NCBI GenBank assembly: GCA_019044685.2
Contig: JAGTXX020000015.1
Coordinates: 744,001 to 808,000, forward strand
Length of the DNA stretch: 64,000 bases
Source of the DNA: Nannochloris sp. 'desiccata'
Taxonomy: Eukaryota; Chlorophyta; Trebouxiophyceae; Chlorellales; Chlorellaceae
Direction of reading: 5' to 3'
The notes beneath the pieces were generated by a model. The model was not told where the DNA came from. It was given only the letters and a program-made list of their open reading frames with translations, and made no database searches. Below, piece after piece: positions 23,168-33,622 of the stretch. Numbering within the stretch: the stretch's first letter is position 1; each line of letters begins with the position of its first letter. The position numbers were made by a program, and so were the translations under genes.

Positions 23168-24677
23168 ATGCTAATAATGAGTAGAAAAAAGGTGAAGGAG
23201 GATATCCTAGGTCCCCTGGCGCAGGGCGGCGCTCAATTCACTATTCAAACATGGCATTGTTATTTAAGTGCGGGAGATGCCGACCCTGTCACTATAGAGC
23301 ATGAATTGCCCTTCAACATATCTACGTGTTCAATTGAGTGAGTGCACACGCTAGGTTTGGTTTAGATTTTAACCAGATCTTGGTAAATTCCGACACGAAT
23401 CGAAATTTAAAAGTTTAAACCTTAACTTCGCAGAAAGAAGCTTATGACTGTGGGTTGCTGGCGTCGAGACTTGGATAATTGCTTCCGATTTTCTTCTAAA
23501 ATCAAGGATGCCGTTATGGAGATTCTTTCCGAGGCACTCGTTGAAAATCCAGCATCCGAAGATGAGGTCTCGGAAGCGTCATCGCCAATCCAACAGCTGG
23601 ATATTACTACCCCTATAGAACCAACAGAAACGTTGAAAAGACGATATGAAGGTGAAGAAGTTGCTACTTCATAGTTTAGTGTGAACTTTTGTTTTTGAAA
23701 TCTCGTCCTGCGACTCTAAAATCTAGCAATCTTGATACTTACTCTTTTGCAGATGAAAGTGGCACAGCGTCCAATATTGCAGTAGATGATTTAGGCCACA
23801 ACGTCAAGATGATCTACTTTGTCGATGGCAGGGTTGGATTAGAAGGCACCTTGCTAAAAAACACCGCTCCACTACTGGAAACAATCTTGCACTTCATTCC
23901 TCTCGACTCCTCTCTTGGCTCTCTCTCTTGTTCTCAGCGTACATCAGATACGCCACGGTGGGTCTCTAGCTGGCCAATTAACTTGGTGGAAAGGAGTTTT
24001 GTCCATACAGTGATTAAACATCGAATCCCGGCTCTGGTGACAAATGAGGATCAATTGGTGGCTATTCCAGAAGGTAGGCGATTACATATGATTATTTACT
24101 GCTATGCACTATTTATTACTCATGCATTCGCTAGATTTTAGTCTATATAATGCTTATTCGCTTACACTCGTGTCTTATTATTTCCTCCTTTCCTCTATGG
24201 TAAAAAACAAAAACAGATGCTGAACCAGTTCCTGCTCGGTTCCGTCCTCGCACCTCAAGCGGCAAGCCTCTCAAGGGCCCGTACATCTCTTGGAATTCCT
24301 CGAAACCCTACAATGTTGGCAGACAATACTTTAGCACATTTAATACAGACGATTCAGATGGATTTCTGTGGGCAGATGGCACCACAGGCTGGTCTGTGCA
24401 ATCAAAAGTCCGTGCCGCTCAATACCAAGAAAAGGAAGAAAGTAAGAAAAAGCAGCAAGGTATGTTGCAATTAGTAGGTGAATTTGATATGTTAGACCCT
24501 GGTGAGGTGTTACTACAAGAAGAAGGCTCTGGAGAGTGGGACGGGGAGATGTGGAGAGACGTACCAAAGGTTGACTTTGTCGTTGAAGTGGCGGATGGTT
24601 TGCTCCCCACCAAGCGGCAGAGGTGTTTGATATTGAATAAACGACAAGAAACTTCATATTTTGAAATTAATCACTAA
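23168..24677 (+). CDS. Orphan four-exon protein of unknown function
   Basis: Four exons, 23168-23337, 23434-23651, 23753-24073 and 24217-24677, join with matching phases at every GT-AG intron to give 389 residues. The coherence of three consecutive phase matches is the main evidence. Recognisable stretches are few: KVKEDILGPLAQGGAQFTIQ, then KKLMTVGCWRRDLDNCFRF, an acidic linker, MIYFVDGRVGLEGTLLKN, and a Trp/Tyr/Gly-rich region (GPYISWNSSKPYNVGRQY, then DGFLWADGTTGWSVQSKV) followed by a short Lys/Glu coiled coil. No signal peptide or membrane segment. The ATG at 23177 (MSRKKVKED) is an equally good start. I do not recognise the family. Confidence 0.65.
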
Positions 24678-25308
24678 ATGAATGAATAATATACATGCTG
24701 TACATAGAGCAAGCAGCAGCAAGGTCTTGGCAGTACAACGATTTTTCTTTCTTTCTTTCTTTCCTCATCTTAACAAAATAAACTAAGCGGCTTTCAGGGC
24801 ATTTTCTGTTTTTTTTTTTCGTTTTCGTTTCTGGATCAGTTTTCCCTTCCTCTCAATTTTTGCATTCTTTCTTGAACTTGAATGCATCCAATTTTCTGTA
24901 TAACAGTATAGCGTGTGTTTTACATTTACATATGTGCATGCATGTTCTATACTACTATTAATATTACTATCCTCGACAGTTTATAAGCACATACAAAGAC
25001 AAGGGGGTACCCGGTGTGACGAGCATCATGATGAGCAGTAAAATCCCAATGATTCTGCTGATATAAGTCATTTAACAGTGATAGAAAGAGGGTGATGCAG
25101 GATACGGTTGGAAAGGGTTTGAGTCAAAAGTGAAAAAAAAATTCAAAAAGGAGTCGGCAAGGGCTGGGTTGATCGTCTTCTGATGGTTCGTTTAGATTAG
25201 CGGTAGGAAAGAGAAATTTTGATGCGTAGGTGGGAAGAAAAGTGGGTATGGTCGTATCCAAGTATTCCTAGGTATTTTTTTTAGGGTTGTGTGCAATGAT
25301 TGATGATT
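24678..25308. other. Convergent 3' region with simple repeats
   Basis: Between the stops of the orphan gene and the Cys/His protein. Contains a short TTTC repeat (about 24743-24764) and T-rich runs. No gene seen. Confidence 0.45.
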
Positions 25309-25740
25309 TTAAAAATTGGCCACCCGTTCACTACAAGTACGTTTTAAACCAGCCTGGTTGGTAAGGGCCTCTTGTCCGTGTACGCTCCTTTTCCTGTAAG
25401 CAAAGAGTATTCAGTGAGTATTGCGCTCTGCCCTTGAAGGAATATAAAATAAAAAACAAAAAAAAGGTTCTTCTTGTGCTTACCTCTCAAACTGGTTGCC
25501 GGGCGACTCCTCATTGGCAAAGACCCGTTTACTCAACCTGCAGATTGAGCTATATGGATCATACCACACTTTCTGCGTGCATGTATTGTCGCAAATGTGT
25601 ATTTGGCCACTTGTTTGGCAGTGGTAGACGTTGGCAAATTCATTGAAATAGACGCATTTTTTCGTGCAAATATGTTGTTCATTTACAGCGCCTGTGATGT
25701 TCAAAGCGCCTGATTGGCACATCTCCATTGGTTGGTCCAT
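25309..25740 (-). CDS. Small duplicated Cys/His-rich (putative zinc-binding) protein
   Basis: Two exons, 25740-25484 and 25393-25309, give 113 residues; the phase-2 splice joins NQFE to RKRSVHGQEALT. Two copies of one unit can be seen: C8-Q-S-G followed by H23-x-C25-x3-C29, then C41-Q-T-S-G followed by H48-x-C50-x3-C54, with C67 after the second. The His-Ile-Cys triplet is identical in both. This spacing suggests metal coordination, most likely zinc. The C-terminus is basic and probably disordered. There is no signal peptide. The family is not recognised with certainty. A 49-codon frame lies upstream on the same strand and may be a separate gene or an upstream ORF of this transcript. Confidence 0.6.
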
Positions 25741-25916
25741 TGATTAGTTTAGAGTAGCTGTGTGTCAAAAAGAGTCAAGGGTTGCAAGTAAGTATCTCAA
25801 AGTGCTAAAATCTGAGGCAAGAATCAAAAGAGCCTCTCTTTACAAAGTCCCTCCAAGCTAAAGCCGAGTCAAGAGTCAAAGCACCATCATAGTGTCTGAA
25901 GATTGTTGAAAATTGT

Positions 25917-26066
25917 TCAATTATTTTCTGCTGCCTCCTGTTCAGCACGGAACGCAACTTCCAAAAAATTTCTAGGAGGGCGCCGCACAGCACCCCAACA
26001 TAGTGGTGCTGTCGCATAGTCAGGAATAGGATTGCTTCTACTATTATCTCTATTCAGCTCTTCCAT
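25917..26066 (-). CDS. Possible 49-residue small protein or upstream ORF
   Basis: Reverse-strand frame opened by an ATG with strong context (A at -3, G at +4), starting MEELNRDNSRSNPIPDYA and ending with EAAENN before TGA. The composition looks protein-like, with PRNFLEVAFRAEQEAAE in the second half. It sits 176 bases upstream of the Cys/His gene on the same strand, so it may be an independent microprotein or an upstream ORF. No donor site joins it cleanly to the downstream gene. The rest of the interval 25741-26194 shows nothing else convincing. Confidence 0.35.
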   Translation of the reverse strand: MEELNRDNSRSNPIPDYATAPLCWGAVRRPPRNFLEVAFRAEQEAAENN

Positions 26067-26194
26067 ATTCAGTCATTACTTTACATCGTTCAAGAAAGAG
26101 AACAAACAAAATGCATCTAGTAAATAAAAGATTTCCCCCATGCCCAAACCACCACTGCACCCACCACAATTTCTACTATCTATCTATCTTCTTT

Positions 26195-29100
26195 CTAAAT
26201 AAACACATCTAATTCATGGCGCCTATAAGAATTTATCCCTTCATCCTTCATTCTCGGATACGCAGGCACCAACGCATCTTGTGATCCTATATATATGTTG
26301 TTATACAACCGCCAGTACACCTCCCGGACTTTTCTTGCTGGGTGGAATAACCCTTGTAGAGTATAATTCAACATAACTGCAGGCCCTAATGCAACTCTAC
26401 ACCCATCAATAGCACCTGTGGCAGTTTGTATCAAATGGGGGCTTGTTTCAAAGATATTTGGCCAAACTAAATTGAGTAGATGTGTTAGTGCATCCTCACA
26501 GCCTAGCCCTGGGACGCCCAAGGCTAAATGCTGCACCACCGCTGCTGCAGTTTGGCGATGAACTAAATCTCTATCTTGAAGCGCATCTTCCAGTAATGGA
26601 GTGACTGCATAAATGTAGTCTTTACCCATCTCGCCAATGTATTCAAACATAAAAGAAAGAGCTTTCAAAACTCCATTTTGGACATTGAGTTCAGGAATGC
26701 GATATTCATTCATCAGTGCTGGTAAGACTGTAAACGGAGCACAGGTTTCAGCGACAATAGCGATAGCGACAGTAGTACATACTCTATTTTGACGCTCTTG
26801 AACTTTCAAGTTGTTTAACAAGGTGACTAAAACATCTTGAGGACCAATTGCCTTGGCAATGTACCCAAAGGTATTTACCGTAGCCCTTCTGATTGCTTTC
26901 TTCGGCGCTCTGAGCATATCCAACAACTCAAAACAGATGCGCATCCATTCACGGGCAGGAACAAACTCTGCACCACGATCAGCGACACGTCCAACCAGAT
27001 CGATGCAATTTTCTTGCACTTTCTCATGTCTATTTTTTAAAATGGGCGTCAATCTGGGGAGCAAGTCTTTTATTGGAGGGGTCATCCTGGTCATTCCAAT
27101 GACCGCAACAATACCCTTCAAGGCACCTAAAATACTACCAAGCACTTCAGGGTACTCTTCACCCAAATTCTCATATAAAACAACGCCTAAATGAGCTAGC
27201 AACTTTTCTTCATCGCATTGCTTCACCACACCCGCAGTTCTGGCGACAAGATCAGCAGCTTGTTCTCTCACTCGAGCACTTTTGTTGTTTAATCTCCACT
27301 TGATAGTACCTGAAATTTGAGGTAAATAGGGTTTCGAGCGTTGTCCTAAAGCGTTGATCACCGTACCAAAGCCATTAAGTACCACTGGGGTCTCGTCAGC
27401 TGCTTGCTCTTGATAGACATATAAAATACCATCTATGAGCTGTTCTTCTAATCTCGCATCGATATCAGCAGCACCCAAGGATGTTATCACTTTATCAATC
27501 GTTTCCATCACCATTTTGCGGTATGGTTCACTCTCATCCTTTAAATCTTCAACAACTCTTGCAACGACATCTGAACACCCAACCCGTTCAGCTAAAGCAG
27601 AGGTCGTTTCTACAACCGCACGGTAGTTACGACGATCTAATGCCATTCTACGAACCCAGAAATTCTTGAAAAATTCAGGTAAAATCTCTGTTCGAATATA
27701 TTCAGGCTCCACTCCATCGGTAGAAACACATTGCTTCACTACTTTTAAAACGATTTTCTTCATTTCTTCATCCGGAGTAGCGAACTCTCGAATTAAAATC
27801 ACCATAACTTCTCTAGTATAGTAATTCGCATACATTGTATCCATCAAAGGGATAATATACCCAATAGCCTTTAAGAAAGCAGCAAGTACTTTACCACGAA
27901 TCAAGCGGACCCCCTTCCACAATGGCTCTAAGGCATCATCAAAGGACTCAATTCCATAGGGCGCAGCAGCTTCAGCAAGGGCAGAGACAGCTAAGGCAGT
28001 TATTGTCTTCACTTTTTGGTTTTCATCCGTTAATCCATGTTTGATAATGTCTACTAAACTTTTTAGATGAGGTAGCACTGCACAGCCCATGAGGATGGCA
28101 ATCTGTTGAACAATTTTTATACCAGTATGCCTCGCTTGCCAGGACTTTTTACTTTGGCAAACTGCTTTCAAAAACGGCAATAATGCAGGGATACCTAGAG
28201 CGGAAGCTACCACTGAGAAAGCACGTGCTGTAGTATTACGTACATACTCATCCACATTATCAATATCAGGACGCATTGCTGCAATCATAGTAGCTAAACC
28301 AGCAGCTTTCGCCAAATTAGCGATAATTTCACGACCTTCTACACGAGCATAGTAATCTTCATCAATAAGTAGAGGTTCAATCACCACCAAGATCTTGTGA
28401 ACATAAGGGCGGACTAGCTCATCCAATCGGAATAAGATGCGATCAATAACTTTAACCAGTAAGTGTCGTTCTTGATCTTCCAACGTAGGGCTCATAAGCA
28501 ACGGTAATATCTGATTGAATAGCGGACCAGCTCCGAAATCGCGTGCTTTATCAGTCAATTGCCTCAAAGCAGTTTTTCTTTGAGGTGGTGTCCCATTTTT
28601 CACTTTGAGTAACAATTTCATAATTTTACGTTCTTTGGCCTCTTCAACACTCAGAGCACTTTCATCTATATCTTTAAGTAACTTTCCAAAGTATTGCTGA
28701 TCCTCTGGCTTCATATCGGGTAACCCCTCACCCACGGAAAGTGGCACATCAAATTCTTGAGCTCGATCTTCCTCCGGTATTAAATACAATGGAGTACCCC
28801 CAACCGCAGCAGGCGTAGCAGTGAGCTTCCGTGCAGGGGTACGGATAGGGACATACCCCGGAGGTGGTTCAAGGATCTTATACCCATCAGCTGGGCCTGG
28901 AAGCATCGCATCCAGCTCAGCATCTGTCAGAGGCCGGTTCCGGTATTCAATTTCTCTTTGGATTTTCATTGCTTGATACACCTCTGGAGTCATTTGAACT
29001 TGCTGAGCAGCAGTGACACCTGCAGAGCCACCGTACATCGGTGTATCCATTCCAAAGCCGCCTACAGGAGTAGCTCCTCCATAGGCGGGAGTGGCGCCAA

Positions 29101-30062
29101 AGGCACCAGCACTGCCATAGGCTGGTGTAGCTCCCATTGCAGCAGGAGTTGCATCCCAACGACTACGCTTAGCAGGAGCTGTACCAGTAACGGCAGAGCC
29201 TTCATGTACTGGAGTTGCGTCCCATCTGCTGCCAATTTGCTGACCTTCTGCAGCACCACCGGCACCAGCACCATATGCTGGTGTAGCATCCCAACGGCTA
29301 GCTTGAGGGGTAGCGTCTATAGCATCCCATTCAGATGGTTTCTCTAAAGCAGATACATGAGCTGCACTATCCCATCTACTGCGCTTTGAACCTCTAGAAG
29401 ATTGCTGCTGTGGAGCCGAAGCTGGGACAGCTGACGGAGCAGCCATTCCAGATGCTTTGGTAGGCTTTTCAGCCTCTCGTCCTGCATATTCCGTAGCTTC
29501 AGCCTCTTCGCGTTTCTTTCTAGCTATATTCTGCATTGTATTATCTCGTTCTCTAGCTAATGCTTGTTCCTTCATGACATCGGCATAGGTACGTACACTA
29601 TCATCAGGTGCTTGATGACCCGTAGCAAATGCATCAACACGTTCTGGGGACAATGCACGGTCGAGACGGCGACGGCGGTAATCGTCTTCTCTATCTACGA
29701 TTCTACGTGAAGCACCAAAGCTGCCTTGATCATCACCGTCTTCCTCCATGGGAACTTCAGCTAATACGCTTTTGGGGGCTGTATACGAGGCTAATTTACT
29801 GCATAGTGGAAATAAAGGGATATAAATGTGAGATATATGCGGAAAACAAGTGATGATAACTCATATGGAAGCAGAAAATAAATAAATTGGCAAGTTTTAA
29901 TTTAATTTCTTACCTTGCTACAGCGCGCTCACGATCATCTAATTCGTCCTCTACATCGTGCATACCAATTTCTTTATCGTAGACAGCGTCGTTACCAGGA
30001 TACAAGTCCTGATCATAAGCCTCTCCTGTGCGGCCACTGCGATTGGACCCGTTGTCCGCCAT
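26195..30062 (-). CDS. SF3B1: Splicing factor 3B subunit 1 (SF3B1/SAP155)
   Basis: Two exons, 30062-29914 and 29798-26195, give 1250 residues. SF3B1 is the HEAT-repeat scaffold of the U2 snRNP SF3b complex that clamps the branch-site helix. The N-terminal third is disordered with repeated Arg-Trp-Asp-Ala-Thr-Pro motifs (several SRWDATP copies), which in other species bind U2AF-homology motifs. The p14-binding stretch ([15 protein letters not shown] region, then [15 protein letters not shown]) precedes about 20 HEAT repeats. The region around [20 protein letters not shown] corresponds to the segment carrying human Lys700, and the Lys is kept. The C-terminus ends RRHELDVFI, close to other eukaryotes. 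Only one intron interrupts this large gene. Confidence 0.98.
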
Positions 30063-30441
30063 ATTTGCAAAGCCTGCTGGGCTATAAGCACCCTAAATTA
30101 TGTGCAGTTTGAAGCTCAGAAGAGGAGATACTTAAATCGAACCTTTTATATAAATGGATTCGAACAATTCAAGCTAGTTTTAAGTCCCTTATGCTCGTTG
30201 GGGAACAAAGCACGCGCCTAGGAGTCTTCAACGAAAAGTATAAAGTGTTTTTAAGTAAAAATAAAAGCCACAGAGGCAGTGTTTTTATTGGGGATTTTGG
30301 GGCGGTGTTTTAAACGGTGGGAGCTGAGAATTTTGTGGCGGCACGTATAAAATCGAATTGGTGCTCTTAAAATCTCTTCCAGACGCAAGCTAGCATATTC
30401 AAATCACCCAAAATAATATAGAATTAACTGGTTGCTCAGCC
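30063..30441. other. Divergent promoter region between SF3B1 and UMP kinase
   Basis: No gene seen; contains a TATA-like element on the UMP kinase side, listed separately. Confidence 0.5.
30346..30352 (+). promoter_or_regulatory. Candidate TATA box of the UMP kinase gene
   Basis: TATAAAA lies 96 bases upstream of the ATG, similar to the element upstream of uS5m. No start-site evidence is available. Confidence 0.35.
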
Positions 30442-31416
30442 ATGGCATCCATGAAGCTTCGCGTATCTTCATTGCAAATTAATGGCCTGCCAATAGGCAT
30501 TTCTCGCAGCGAATTGAAAGCTGTTTCAACCCAATTAACATCCCTAAAACTTGAAAAGGCATGCTCCCAACATATGCGCAGACCGCAGCGTGCCAGCAGC
30601 ACCCGCTGTGTAGCAGAGGCTGAAGAGGCTGCACCCCCTCGAGAGCTCGTCGGTCTGAAATATAAAAGGGTCATGCTCAAAGTCAGTGGTGAAGCTTTAG
30701 AAGGTTCCGGCACCTATGGAATCGACCCTTCTGTCCTCAAGGCTATCGCCAAAGAAGTTGCAGCTGCTTCTCGTGAAGGTGTAGAAATTGCAATTGTCGT
30801 TGGCGGTGGTAATTTCTTCCGAGGTGTGAATCGATGGGATGGTCTTGAACGCACAACCGCCGATTATGTAGGCATGTTGGCTACTGTTATGAATTCTATT
30901 TGCCTTCAATCTGCATTGGAAGCTGAAGGTGTAGCTACTCGTGTCCAAACGGCAATAGAAATGCAAGAAGTTGCTGAACCCTACATCCGCCGACGAGCCA
31001 TCAGGCACTTGGAAAAAGGCCGTGTAGTTATCTTTGGTGCTGGCACCGGTAACCCTTTCTTCACCACCGATACCGCAGCTGCATTGCGTGCTGCAGAAAT
31101 CGGTGCTGATGCATATTTTAAAGCAACAAAGGTCGATGGTGTGTACGATTGCGATCCTGTCAAACATCCTGAAAGGGCTAAATTGCATCGAAGGTTATCA
31201 TTCCGTGAAGTTATGATGAATAATTTAGAAGTCATGGATGAAACTGCAATTACGCTGTGCAAAGAGAATAATATTCCAGTTGTTGTGTTTAATTTAACCA
31301 GGCCTGGGAATATTGTAGAGGCGTTGATGGGTAATTCAGAGATTGGCACGTGTATTGAATGTGGTAACAGTGCAGGTGGGGATGGAGAAGAGGATAGTGA
31401 TTATCAGGAGTGGTAG
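30442..31416 (+). CDS. Plastid UMP kinase, bacterial PyrH type
   Basis: Single exon, 324 residues. The first ~65 residues form a transit peptide rich in Ser, Leu, Arg and Ala ([19 protein letters not shown]). The mature part is a bacterial-type UMP kinase of the amino-acid-kinase fold: [57 protein letters not shown] and [13 protein letters not shown]. It phosphorylates UMP to UDP in pyrimidine nucleotide synthesis. Eukaryotic cytosolic UMP/CMP kinases belong to another fold, so the bacterial type plus presequence supports a plastid enzyme of endosymbiotic origin. An acidic tail ([11 protein letters not shown]) extends beyond the usual bacterial end. Confidence 0.94.
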   Translation: MASMKLRVSSLQINGLPIGISRSELKAVSTQLTSLKLEKACSQHMRRPQRASSTRCVAEAEEAAPPRELVGLKYKRVMLKVSGEALEGSGTYGIDPSVLKAIAKEVAAASREGVEIAIVVGGGNFFRGVNRWDGLERTTADYVGMLATVMNSICLQSALEAEGVATRVQTAIEMQEVAEPYIRRRAIRHLEKGRVVIFGAGTGNPFFTTDTAAALRAAEIGADAYFKATKVDGVYDCDPVKHPERAKLHRRLSFREVMMNNLEVMDETAITLCKENNIPVVVFNLTRPGNIVEALMGNSEIGTCIECGNSAGGDGEEDSDYQEW

Positions 31417-31656
31417 ATTGGTTTGTATTAGTACTAGTGATGGTAATGCCGATGGCTATGGATAAATACTTAAATAAATATTCATTTTTCTGATAAAAAG
31501 TGAGGGCGCTGCTGACGTTCATTTCTCTGTTCCAACATTCTTTTTACAATAGCTTGCATTGCAAATGCATTTAAAAGCAACCCAAACTAATGAGTTGTCT
31601 ATTATGATTCTTTTCTACTTATTGATGTGCGCATCTAAATCTGAAATGCATTTTAA

Positions 31657-33115
31657 CTAGTTATATACCATATATTTACTCGTAGCATTGAATTTCTGAT
31701 ATCCTCGAATAACTTTTTCGATTGCATCCAAAAAGTCTTTTTCATTCACAGTCTTCCTTCTCGCTCTAATAGCATACATACCAGCTTCAGTGCACACAGA
31801 TCTGATATCAGCACCAGTGGCATTAGGACACAATCTCGCCAACAATTCAAATCGAATGTCTCTTTCAACACTCATCGTCCTGGTATGAATCTTGAAGATT
31901 TGGGTACGTCCTTCCAAATCAGGTAAACCAAACTCTACTTTACGATCTAAACGGCCAGGACGGAGTAATGCAGGGTCCAATGTATCAGGTCTATTGGTTG
32001 CCATCAATACTTTAATATTACCACGAGCATCAAATCCATCGAGTTGATTGACTATTTCAAGCATCGTACGTTGAACCTCATTATCACCGCCACCACTTTC
32101 TTCTTGTCTGGCACCACCAATAGCATCAACTTCATCAAAGAAAATGATACAGGCTTTCTTCGAACGTGCCATTTGGAATAATTCACGGACCATTCGAGCG
32201 CCTTCACCAACATATTTTTGAACAAGCTCACTCCCAATAACACGGATGAAGCAGGCATCAGTACGGTTGGCTACTGCACGAGCAAGAAGAGTTTTTCCTG
32301 TACCAGGTGGGCCGTATAATAAAACTCCTTTAGGGGGATCAATCCCCAAGGTAACAAATTTTTCAGGGTGAAGCATTGGAAGCTCAACAACTTCTCTCAT
32401 CTTCTCGATTTGTTCTTTAGTACCTCCAATATCGGCATAGGTGATATCTGGCTTCTCTTCCACAGTCATCATGGTAACGGAAGGGTCGATTTTAGGGGGT
32501 AAAGGGATTTGAATGGTGTATTTTTGACGATCGACACCTACTCGCATGCCTTCTTCGATATCGGTGGGAGCTACCTTGTCACCAAGGCCAACGACGAACT
32601 TGGCCATTTGTTTAATGCTGATGACGTAGCGAGCGTCATCAGTGTTGGGATTGATGATTTTGGTGCAGCGAGAGACCTGTTGAAATAGAGAAAAGGAATA
32701 AATGTGGTGAGAAATATAAGCAACGAAGACGATCAAGAGAGAGATCACTTTGCAAAGTTGTTTGATCTTGAGGCAAAAAAATAAGCAAGCTGCGGATTTT
32801 TTGACCAACAGCTAAACTTACCGACAAAGGAGCTTCTTCTTGCATCATTTGCTTATCAGAGACCAAGTCCCAGCGACTAGGGTGAGCTAATCCAGTATCA
32901 GACTCTTTAATGCCTGCGATCTCGTTGACCTTCTTAGAGAGATCCTTGAGTTCTGTCTCGAGTTTCTTGATCTTGCTGGTGTATGGACCGGCCCCATAGG
33001 CCTGCATGACCCGAATATCTTCTTCGGTAAGAGCTCTGATAGGTTTGTTGTCCTCATCTTTAGTTTCGTCTTCCTTCTTCTTGTCTGCAGGATTTTCCTT
33101 GGTTTTCGCTACCAT
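31657..33115 (-). CDS. RPT1: 26S proteasome regulatory ATPase RPT1 (subunit 7)
   Basis: Two exons, 33115-32822 and 32676-31657, give 437 residues. The protein has the N-terminal coiled coil ([19 protein letters not shown]), the OB segment, and the AAA+ module: Walker A GPPGTGKT, Walker [20 protein letters not shown], arginine fingers in [17 protein letters not shown], and the C-terminal helical domain ending KYMVYN, close to the RPT1 tail. RPT1 forms the hexameric ATPase ring of the 19S particle that unfolds ubiquitinated substrates. The splice joins EEAPLS to [19 protein letters not shown], a contiguous RPT1 sequence, so the model is firm. Confidence 0.97.
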
Positions 33116-33622
33116 GTTTCACGACGCTTTGCGGGCTCTGCGGTGCACTTTACCAATTCTAAGAACTAATTTAAGTTCAGCGAATTAATGATTGATCAGA
33201 AGAAACTAGGTGATAATAACGCTTCTCTTGCTCTTCTATAATAACTAGTTTGAGCAATAATGAAGGTGAATTTAATAGAATAAGCCATGGTGGCCTTGGA
33301 GCTGGCTTTAAACGGCTGTGAACCTCTGCTCAGCATGCAGGCCAGGACGACGCTCAACCACCCACCCAAAGAAGGCCTATTAATATCTACCAAGCGATGT
33401 ACTATCTATTCTTTATCCTGTCTATCGATACTGTAACTTAATTACAAAGGTATTCATAAGCGAGCAGAAAACACAAAGCGTACTGGGGAGACAATTTAAA
33501 CTTATCAAGGTAAAACACTAGAGCGGAAACAAGGGAAAAAAGTCGTTTGTTTGTTTTTAGTAAAACTTCATGAAAATATTCTTCTTTTGTAAAAAATATA
33601 GAATCTAATTCTTATCATTGGT
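33116..33622. other. Intergenic between RPT1 and the KDM5-like gene
   Basis: Holds the RPT1 promoter and the 3' UTR of the KDM5-like gene. No credible coding frame seen. Confidence 0.45.
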
